DNA of 64,000 nucleotides, from contig NZ_MRBS01000001.1 of NCBI RefSeq assembly GCF_001922585.1, positions 434,001 through 498,000 of the forward strand, read 5' to 3'. Origin of the DNA: Pantoea sp. 1.19. GTDB lineage: Bacteria > Pseudomonadota > Gammaproteobacteria > Enterobacterales > Enterobacteriaceae. Position 1 is the first letter of the stretch, and each line of letters begins with the position of its first letter. Position numbers and translations under genes: made by a program. The notes beneath the pieces are model-generated. The model was not told the DNA's origin. It searched no databases and was given only the letters and a program-made list of their open reading frames with translations. Below are positions 57,648 to 64,000 of the stretch, piece after piece.

Positions 57648-59708
57648 TTACTTCACCGGCATGCCCGGCTCGGCGCCGCTGTCGGCGCCAAGAATAAACA
57701 GATCCTTGCCGCCGGGGCCGGCAGACAGCACCATGCCTTCCGATACGCCAAAGCGCATCTTGCGCGGCGCCAGGTTGACCACTACCACGGTCAGGCGCCC
57801 TACCAGCACGGTCGGATCGGGATAGGCCGCGCGAATGCCGGAGAAAATCTGCCGGGTTTCGCCGCCCAGGTCCAGCTCCAGACGCAGCAGCTTGTCTGAC
57901 CCGTCCACGCACGCGGCGGTGGTGATGCGCGCCACACGCATGTCCACTTTGGCAAAGTCATCGATGGTGATGGTGCCCGTCGCCTCCGCGGTGGTTGCCG
58001 CCGGCGGTTTGGCTCGGGTGGCCGCGGTAGCGGCCTGCGCGGCCGGAGCGGCAGCGGCGGCATCCGCTTTCGAGGCCTCGACCAGCGCCGCCACGTTGGC
58101 CGGCTCGATGCGGCTGTAGAGCGCTTTGAACGGATTAATGGCGTGCGACAGCAGCGGCTGCTGCACGCCCTCCCAGGTCAGCGGCTGGCCGAGGAAAGCT
58201 TCGGCGCGTTCGCTCAGCGACGGCAGTACCGGCTTCAGCCAGGTCATCAGGACGCGGAACAGATTGATACCCATTGAGCAGATCGCCTGCAGATCCGCGT
58301 CGCGCCCCTCCTGCTTCGCCACCACCCACGGTGCCTGCTCATCCACGTAGCGGTTAGCCAGGTCGGCCAGCGCCATGATTTCCCGCACTGCGCGGCCATA
58401 CTCACGGCTCGCCCAGGCTTCACCGATGCTCTGCGCTGCGTCGGTAAAGGTTTTGTACAACGCCGGATCGGCCAGTTCGGCCGCCAGCTGTCCGCCAAAG
58501 CGCTTCGTGATAAAACCGGCGTTGCGCGACGCGAGGTTCACCAGCTTATTGACAATGTCGGCGTTCACGCGCTGAACAAAATCTTCCAGATTGAGATCGA
58601 TATCGTCGATGCGTGACGACAGTTTGGCGGCGTAATAGTAGCGCAGGCTGTCGGCGTCGAGGTGTTCAAGCCAGGTACTGGCCTTGATAAAGGTGCCGCG
58701 CGACTTGGACATTTTGGCGCCGTTTACCGTCACATAGCCGTGAACAAACAGGTTGGTCGGTTTACGGAAGCCGCTGCCTTCCAGCATTGCCGGCCAGAAC
58801 AGGCTGTGGAAATAGACAATGTCTTTGCCGATAAAGTGATACAGCTCGGCGTCGGAGTCTTTCCGCCACCAGGCATCAAAGTCGATATCGCCGCGCTTGT
58901 CACACAGGTTCTTAAACGATCCCATGTAGCCGATCGGCGCATCCAGCCAGACGTAGAAGTATTTGCCCGGCGCATCCGGAATTTCAAAGCCGAAGTAGGG
59001 GGCATCGCGTGAGATATCCCACTGCTGCAGGCCCGATTCAAACCACTCCTGCATTTTATTGGCCACCTGCGGCTGCAGAGCGCCGGAGCGGGTCCAGGCC
59101 TGCAGCATGGCGCTAAAGCTCGGCAGATCGAAAAAGAAGTGCTCGGAATCGCGCAGCACCGGCGTCGCGCCAGAGACCACGGATTTCGGATCGATCAGTT
59201 CCGTCGGGCTGTAGGTCGCCCCGCACACTTCACAGTTATCGCCGTACTGATCCGCCGCTTTACAGGTCGGGCAGGTGCCTTTTACAAAGCGGTCCGGCAG
59301 AAACATGCCTTTTTCCGGATCGTAAAGCTGCGAGATAGTGCGGTTTTTAATAAAGCCGTTCTCTTTCAGGCGGGTATAAATCAGCCCGGACAGCTCACGG
59401 TTTTCGTCGCTGTGCGTGGAGTGATAGTTATCGTAGCTGATGTTAAAGCCGGCGAAATCAGTCTGATGCTCCTGACTCATCTCAGCAATCATCTGCTCCG
59501 GCGCGATGCCGGACTGCTGCGCTTTCAGCATGATCGGCGTACCGTGGGCGTCATCGGCGCAGATGAAATAAACCTGATTGCCGCGCATTCGCTGGTAACG
59601 GACCCAAATATCTGCCTGGATATGCTCGAGCATGTGGCCGAGATGGATGGAGCCGTTGGCGTACGGCAGCGCGCACGTTACCAAAATTTTCTTCGCGACT
59701 GGAGTCAT
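57648..59708 (-). CDS. metG: Methionyl-tRNA synthetase
   Basis: The 686-residue class I synthetase charges both initiator and elongator methionine tRNAs. HLGH ([11 protein letters not shown]) and KMSKS ([10 protein letters not shown]) are present, as are the zinc cysteines of the [19 protein letters not shown] knob. The last 110 residues form the tRNA-binding dimerisation domain, joined by an alanine- and proline-rich linker longer than in E. coli (677 aa). The ATG at 59708 is chosen; an upstream reading adds 62 improbable residues. It diverges from apbC as in E. coli. Confidence 0.97.
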   Translation of the reverse strand: MTPVAKKILVTCALPYANGSIHLGHMLEHIQADIWVRYQRMRGNQVYFICADDAHGTPIMLKAQQSGIAPEQMIAEMSQEHQTDFAGFNISYDNYHSTHSDENRELSGLIYTRLKENGFIKNRTISQLYDPEKGMFLPDRFVKGTCPTCKAADQYGDNCEVCGATYSPTELIDPKSVVSGATPVLRDSEHFFFDLPSFSAMLQAWTRSGALQPQVANKMQEWFESGLQQWDISRDAPYFGFEIPDAPGKYFYVWLDAPIGYMGSFKNLCDKRGDIDFDAWWRKDSDAELYHFIGKDIVYFHSLFWPAMLEGSGFRKPTNLFVHGYVTVNGAKMSKSRGTFIKASTWLEHLDADSLRYYYAAKLSSRIDDIDLNLEDFVQRVNADIVNKLVNLASRNAGFITKRFGGQLAAELADPALYKTFTDAAQSIGEAWASREYGRAVREIMALADLANRYVDEQAPWVVAKQEGRDADLQAICSMGINLFRVLMTWLKPVLPSLSERAEAFLGQPLTWEGVQQPLLSHAINPFKALYSRIEPANVAALVEASKADAAAAAPAAQAATAATRAKPPAATTAEATGTITIDDFAKVDMRVARITTAACVDGSDKLLRLELDLGGETRQIFSGIRAAYPDPTVLVGRLTVVVVNLAPRKMRFGVSEGMVLSAGPGGKDLFILGADSGAEPGMPVK

Positions 59709-59882
59709 AGTGAGACTTGCTATACCTGATTGAAAATGGGGGTTAGATGTTACCCGAAAGCGCGGGGGTGCGTAAACAAAGGGGGCACGAAGGGGATTAT
59801 TTCCCGGCGAATCCCCTACCCGGCGACGGCTTCTGATATTCTTAACGCATTGAGTTTCGTTGAACACACTGAAGGAGAGGGA

Positions 59883-60995
59883 ATGCGCGACCATTCCACG
59901 TCACCCCTGTCACCGGACACGCTGCGCGCGATGGTGAACGGGGTATTGGCATCGTTTGAACATGCCACGTTGAAACACAACCTGACGACCCTGAAGGCCG
60001 TGCATCACGTGGCGCTGATGGATAATCGCCTGCACATTGAGCTGGTGCTGCCCTTTGCCTGGAACAGCGGCTTTGACGATCTGAAAGAGCAGGTCAGCAA
60101 CGAGCTGCTGCGCATGACCGGCGCGGCGGCCATCGACTGGCGTCTTCATTACGACATCGCCACCCTGCAGCGGGTGAAAAATCAGCCCGGCGTCAACGGG
60201 GTGAAAAACATTGTGGCGGTCAGCTCCGGCAAAGGCGGAGTCGGTAAGTCGAGCACGGCGGTGAATCTGGCGCTGGCGCTGATTGCCGAAGGCGCCCGGG
60301 TCGGCATCCTGGATGCGGATATCTACGGGCCGTCGATTCCCAGCATGCTGGGCACCGAGGATCAGCGCCCCAGCTCGCCGGACGGCACCCACATGGCGCC
60401 AATCCTTGCCCACGGCCTGGCGACCAACTCCATAGGCTATCTGGTGACCGAAGATAACGCCATGGTGTGGCGCGGGCCGATGGCCAGTAAGGCGCTGATG
60501 CAGCTGCTGAACGAAACCCTGTGGCCCGAGCTTGACTACCTGATCCTCGACATGCCGCCCGGTACCGGCGACATTCAGCTCACTCTGGCGCAGAACGTTC
60601 CGGTCACCGGCGCGGTGGTGGTCACCACGCCGCAGGACATCGCCCTGATAGACGCGCGCAAAGGCATCGTGATGTTTGAGAAGGTGAGCGTCCCGGTGGT
60701 GGGCATAGTGGAAAACATGAGTATGCACGTCTGTAGCCACTGCGGCCACGAGGAGCCGATCTTCGGCAGTGGCGGGGCGGAAACGCTGGCCGAGCGCTAT
60801 CATACCCGGCTGCTGGGGCAGATGCCGCTGCACATCAGCCTGCGCGAGGATCTCGACTTCGGTGAGCCGACGGTGGTACGCCGCCCGGAGAGCGAATTTA
60901 CCGCGCGCTATCGCCGGCTGGCGGGTGAGGTGGCGGCCCAGCTTTACTGGCAGGGCGAGGTGATCCCCGGTGAGATCGCCTTCCGCGCGCTGTAA
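59883..60995 (+). CDS. apbC: Iron-sulphur carrier ATPase Mrp/ApbC
   Basis: The 370-residue protein is a P-loop ATPase that carries and delivers iron-sulphur clusters. It has an N-terminal DUF59 segment, the deviant Walker [35 protein letters not shown] and the cluster-binding CSHC motif ([12 protein letters not shown]). AAGGAGAG lies upstream of the ATG at 59883, which matches the E. coli protein length; an in-frame start near 59730 would read through the metG promoter. Confidence 0.95.
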   Translation: MRDHSTSPLSPDTLRAMVNGVLASFEHATLKHNLTTLKAVHHVALMDNRLHIELVLPFAWNSGFDDLKEQVSNELLRMTGAAAIDWRLHYDIATLQRVKNQPGVNGVKNIVAVSSGKGGVGKSSTAVNLALALIAEGARVGILDADIYGPSIPSMLGTEDQRPSSPDGTHMAPILAHGLATNSIGYLVTEDNAMVWRGPMASKALMQLLNETLWPELDYLILDMPPGTGDIQLTLAQNVPVTGAVVVTTPQDIALIDARKGIVMFEKVSVPVVGIVENMSMHVCSHCGHEEPIFGSGGAETLAERYHTRLLGQMPLHISLREDLDFGEPTVVRRPESEFTARYRRLAGEVAAQLYWQGEVIPGEIAFRAL

Positions 60996-61000
60996 GCGCG

Positions 61001-62023
61001 TCAGGGCTGATGTACAAACAGCGGCGGCACCTCGATCAGGGTGGTGTCGCCGCCGCCGCCGCTGTCAATCAGCGCAAACACCGCATCCAGCATCGCCGGC
61101 ACATTCTGCTTCATCATCTCAATGTCGTGGCCGAGCAGGCTGACAAACGGATCCCAGTCAAAACAGCCCATTGTAAGCTGCCGCTCGCCAACCAGGCCCG
61201 CGCTATCCATCCAGCGCATCACCCCTTCCAGTGAAATGGTCGAGTTAACGAACAGGCCGTTAACCGGGCGCTGATGGCGCGCGGCATACTGACTGAGTAC
61301 CGACGCCGCTTTTTCCGGCGCGTAGCCACAGGTCAGAATGTCCCCGGTCTGCACCGGCAGGCCGTACTCGCGGTGTGCATCGCTGAACCCGCGCAGGCGC
61401 TCGCGGGTGTTGTGATCGCTACCGCGCCCGCCGACAAACACCAGCGGTCGCTTTTCGCCCATTCGCCGCGCCACGTTCTCCAGCACCCGCCGCGTCAGCG
61501 CCCGGGCCCCGCCGTAATTATCGGAAATCACCGAGGGCGCGCGCTTGCCGGGCAGATCGAGATTCAGCGTGGGCACGCCGACGGCGGCACACAGCTCGCT
61601 GATTTTATCCGGATCGGTGGCGCCGGTGGCGATCACCCAGTCGACCTGCCAGGAGAGCATGGTCTGCGCCGCTTCCAGCTCCAGCGCCGGATCGCGGCGG
61701 GTACAGGTGACTATCGGGAACAGCCCGCGGGCGCGGGCCATTGCCTCAAAGCGCTCGACGATAGAGCCGAAATAGCGGTTATCATACTTGGGGACGATCA
61801 TGCCAATGATGTGCGAGCGCTGGCTGCGCAGCACGCTGGCCTGCTTATTCGGGGCGTAACCCTGCTCCTGCGCCACCCGCGCGATCTTTTCCGCCAGCTG
61901 CGCGCTGATGCGGCGCTTCTTCCAGTTGCCGTTGAGCACCGAACTCACCGCCGTCGCCGATGCACCGGTCAGTTCCGCCAGGTCATAGATGGTAGTTTTC
62001 CGGGCTTTTTTGCGTTGAATCAC
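61001..62023 (-). CDS. LacI-family regulator of a sugar ABC system
   Basis: The 340-residue regulator has a LacI helix-turn-helix (TTIYDLAELTGASATAVSSVLNG), the hinge helix ANKQASVLRSQRS-like region, and a periplasmic-binding-protein effector domain. I start it at the GTG at 62023 (VIQRKKARKT), which has AGAGG 11 bases upstream; a TTG 18 codons earlier lacks one. It diverges from the sugar-binding protein gene and probably represses the importer until its sugar is present. The effector is unknown. It closely follows apbC in convergent orientation. Confidence 0.88.
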   Translation of the reverse strand: MIQRKKARKTTIYDLAELTGASATAVSSVLNGNWKKRRISAQLAEKIARVAQEQGYAPNKQASVLRSQRSHIIGMIVPKYDNRYFGSIVERFEAMARARGLFPIVTCTRRDPALELEAAQTMLSWQVDWVIATGATDPDKISELCAAVGVPTLNLDLPGKRAPSVISDNYGGARALTRRVLENVARRMGEKRPLVFVGGRGSDHNTRERLRGFSDAHREYGLPVQTGDILTCGYAPEKAASVLSQYAARHQRPVNGLFVNSTISLEGVMRWMDSAGLVGERQLTMGCFDWDPFVSLLGHDIEMMKQNVPAMLDAVFALIDSGGGGDTTLIEVPPLFVHQP

Positions 62024-62062
62024 AAATCCGTTACCTCTTTTTTTACCTAGCTTGACACCAAA

Positions 62063-62121
62063 ATTGAACAGTGACAATGCTGCTCCATCGATTGAGCAAT
62101 TGTGAGATCGATGTGTTCAAT
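62063..62121. promoter_or_regulatory. Possible operator repeats of the LacI-type regulator
   Basis: Three related 8-base elements lie in the divergent gap: ATTGAACA (62063-62070), ATTGAGCA (62091-62098) and TGTTCAAT (62114-62121, the exact reverse complement of the first). The second and third form an inverted pair with one mismatch. They may bind the adjacent regulator, but the spacing is longer than usual for LacI sites. Confidence 0.3.
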
Positions 62122-62288
62122 GTGTGAGCTTGATGTGAAATTAGGTGAAGAAGTGTCCATTCGGGAGGCGTCCGCCGCGTTGCCAGGCGTCCTGATGTCC
62201 CGCTGAACCTTTCGCTCCCGTCAGTCATCCCGCGGTCTACGGCAACCTCCGCGCGTTGACAGGTTTTCCGCTACCTGAGGAATATGAC

Positions 62289-63335
62289 ATGCGTTACCGC
62301 ACAATGTTGATGGCATCCGTCGCCGTGATGATGGGAATGAGTTCGCAGGCGCTGGCAGAAGACGCCGCGACGGTCGCTTTTTTGATGCCGGATCAGGCCT
62401 CGACCCGCTATGAGCAGCACGACTATCCCGGCTTTAAAGCCCGAATGAGCAAGCTATGCGCCAGCTGTAAAGTGATTTACCAGAATGCGAACGCCAGCGC
62501 GGCGCTACAGCAGCAGCAATTTAACTCGGCGATCGCCCAGGGCGCGAAGGTGATTGTCCTCGATCCGGTGGATTCGTCGGCCGCCGCCGGACTGGTGGCG
62601 ATCGCGCATCAGCAGGATGTGAAGGTGATTGCCTACGACCGGCCGATTCCAAACCAGCCGGCCGACTTCTACGTCTCCTTCGACAACGAGGGGATCGGCT
62701 ATGCCATCTCCCAGTCGCTGGTGGCGCATCTGAAAGCCAGCGGCGTGCCGCAGGGCGCCGGCGTATTGGAAATTAACGGGTCTCCCACTGACGCCGCTGC
62801 CGGGCTGATTCGCGACGGCATTCATCGCGGCCTGAAGGATTCGGGCTATAAAACCCTGGCCGAATTTGACACCCCGGAGTGGGCGCCGCCCAAGGCGCAG
62901 GAGTGGACCGCTGGCCAAATCACCCGCTTTGGCGACGCCATTAAGGGGGTTGTCGCCGCCAACGACGGCACCGGCGGCGGCGCCATTGCCGCCTTTAAGG
63001 CCGCGGGCATCGCGCCGCTGCCGCCGGTCACCGGTAACGACGCTACCCTGGCGGCGCTGCAGCTGATTATCGCCGGCGATCAGTACAACACCATCTCCAA
63101 ACCGTCTGAGGTGGTGGCCGCCGCCGCCGCACAGGTGGCGGTCGATCTGCTGGCCGGTAAAACGCCGAAGGCCACCACCACGCTGTATAACACGCCGTCG
63201 CAGCTGTTTGTACCGGCGGTGATCACCGCCCACAACATCAAGGCGGAGATTTTCGATAAACAGATCCAAACGCCGGCGCAGGTCTGCACCGGTGATTACG
63301 TGCAAGCCTGCAAAAAATTAGGCATAGCGCCGTAA
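62289..63335 (+). CDS. Sugar ABC transporter substrate-binding protein
   Basis: The 348-residue precursor has a 23-residue signal peptide (cleavage ALA-ED) and the type 4 (ribose/xylose-binding) fold: VIVLDPVDSSAAAGLVAIAHQQDVKVIAYDRPI and GVVAANDGTGGGAIAAFKAAG. It is most like XylF-type proteins. Two cysteine pairs (57/60 and 333/341) near the ends could form disulphides, as in a subgroup found in actinobacteria and rhizobia. GAGGAA precedes the ATG. The sugar is not identified. The ATPase gene follows 60 bases later. Confidence 0.9.
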   Translation: MRYRTMLMASVAVMMGMSSQALAEDAATVAFLMPDQASTRYEQHDYPGFKARMSKLCASCKVIYQNANASAALQQQQFNSAIAQGAKVIVLDPVDSSAAAGLVAIAHQQDVKVIAYDRPIPNQPADFYVSFDNEGIGYAISQSLVAHLKASGVPQGAGVLEINGSPTDAAAGLIRDGIHRGLKDSGYKTLAEFDTPEWAPPKAQEWTAGQITRFGDAIKGVVAANDGTGGGAIAAFKAAGIAPLPPVTGNDATLAALQLIIAGDQYNTISKPSEVVAAAAAQVAVDLLAGKTPKATTTLYNTPSQLFVPAVITAHNIKAEIFDKQIQTPAQVCTGDYVQACKKLGIAP

Positions 63336-63395
63336 ACCGGTCCGACGGGTCCCCGATGGAGCGCGGGGACCCGCTCACAGCAAGAGGTCTTCGTT

Positions 63396-64000
63396 ATGTC
63401 AAAGCAACCGGACCTGGGGGCCGTCAACGGCAGCCAGCCCATTTTACAGCTGCGTAAGGTGTCAAAGCATTTTGGCGCGGTGTCGGCGCTGACCGATATC
63501 GATCTGGAGGTCCACGCCGGTGAGGTGGTGGCGCTGGTGGGAGATAACGGCGCGGGCAAATCGACGCTAATTAAAGTGCTGGCCGGCGTCCATCAGCCGA
63601 GCAGCGGCAGCATCGAATTTGCCGGGCGGGAAGTGACGCTCGACAGCCCGGGCAAAGCGCTGGAGTTGGGCATCGCCACCGTGTTCCAGGATCTGGCGCT
63701 GTGTGAAAATCTCGACGTGGTCGCCAACCTGTTTCTCGGCCACGAGCTCTCGCCCTGGCAGCTGGATGAAGTGGCGATGGAGGTCCGCGCCTGGACGCTG
63801 CTGCAGGAGCTGGCGGCGCGTATTCCGTCGGTGCGGGAGCCGATTGCCTCGCTCTCCGGTGGCCAGCGTCAGACGGTAGCCATCGCCCGTTCGCTGCTGC
63901 TGAATCCGAAAATCGTCATGCTGGATGAGCCCACCGCGGCGCTGGGCGTGGCGCAAACCGCGGAAGTGCTCAACCTGATTGAGCGGGTGCGCGCCCGCGG
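63396..64000 (+). CDS. Sugar ABC transporter ATP-binding protein (partial)
   Basis: The reading frame starts at MSKQPDLGAVNGS and runs off the window after about 201 codons. It has the Walker A GDNGAGKST, Q-loop FQDLALCENLDVV, signature LSGGQRQTVAIARS and Walker B IVMLDEPTAALG of carbohydrate uptake ATPases. The Q-loop context FQDLALCENLDV is typical of single-domain FrcA/XylG-type partners. It should energise import with the upstream binding protein and a permease beyond the window. Confidence 0.92.
   Translation, partial: MSKQPDLGAVNGSQPILQLRKVSKHFGAVSALTDIDLEVHAGEVVALVGDNGAGKSTLIKVLAGVHQPSSGSIEFAGREVTLDSPGKALELGIATVFQDLALCENLDVVANLFLGHELSPWQLDEVAMEVRAWTLLQELAARIPSVREPIASLSGGQRQTVAIARSLLLNPKIVMLDEPTAALGVAQTAEVLNLIERVRAR

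Noticed and set aside
56458-57912. 484-codon open frame on the minus strand opposite dacC
   Set aside because: Shadow frame; dacC has all three penicillin-binding motifs and its tail terminator.
62101-62117. CRP-like site starting TGTGA in the LacI/sugar-transporter gap
   Set aside because: The second half reads TGTGT instead of TCACA, so only half of the palindrome is present.

Overview
This is chromosomal DNA (high GC, about 60% by eye) from a gammaproteobacterium of the order Enterobacterales, possibly an Erwiniaceae or Serratia-like genus. The main evidence is gene order: dinG-ybiB, rlmF, glnHPQ-dps-rhtA-ompX-ybiP-mntS-mntR-ybiR, ybiT, moeAB-iaaA-gsiABCD-rimO-yliI and dacC follow the E. 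coli 18-19 minute region. The proteins are close to their E. coli counterparts. Accessory blocks break up this backbone. I see no tRNA, rRNA, insertion sequence, prophage or CRISPR array.

Layout. (1) 0-6.7 kb, minus strand: an MlrA-type MerR regulator heads a very compact nine-gene operon. It continues with a SnoaL-like protein, an SDR, a flavin amine oxidase-like protein, DUF1365, a Cfa-type methyltransferase, DUF2878, a chalcone-isomerase-like exported protein and a DUF3833 lipoprotein. A perfect inverted repeat of the MlrA type lies just upstream. This looks like a lipid-modification and envelope system. (2) 6.8-12.9 kb: dinG, ybiB, glutaminase glsB, a membrane diguanylate cyclase (dgcF-like) and ybiJ. 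(3) 13.2-21.4 kb: a complete five-step histidine utilisation cluster (hutUH, hutC, hutDF, hutIG) with HutC-type operators in both divergent gaps. (4) 21.4-31.8 kb: a flavin reductase, rlmF, glnHPQ, dps, rhtA, ompX, ybiP, the tiny gene mntS, mntR and ybiR. The mntS promoter is overlapped by two MntR-type boxes. (5) 32-36.2 kb: a tripartite EmrAB/NodT-like efflux pump sits where E. coli carries ldtB; ybiT follows. (6) 37.9-43.9 kb: an operon of MFS transporter, formaldehyde-activating-enzyme homologue (Fae), aldo/keto reductase and aldehyde dehydrogenase, with a divergent LysR gene and a decayed glpP behind it. (7) 43.9-57.6 kb: moeAB, iaaA-gsiABCD (isoaspartyl peptidase and glutathione importer), a decayed DUF4385 gene, rimO, yliI, a HAD phosphatase and dacC. 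(8) 57.6-64 kb: metG and apbC/mrp diverge; then come a LacI-type regulator and a divergent sugar ABC importer whose ATPase gene runs off the window.

Themes. Much of the accessory content serves scavenging of amino acids and sugars: hut, gln, glsB, gsi/iaaA, rhtA and the sugar ABC importer. The two most unusual units are the MlrA-linked lipid operon and the Fae-aldehyde operon. In both, the member families are recognisable but the combined job is not established by sequence alone. Two genes are clearly broken: glpP by two compensating frameshifts plus 3' loss, and DUF4385 by an in-frame amber codon plus N-terminal erosion.
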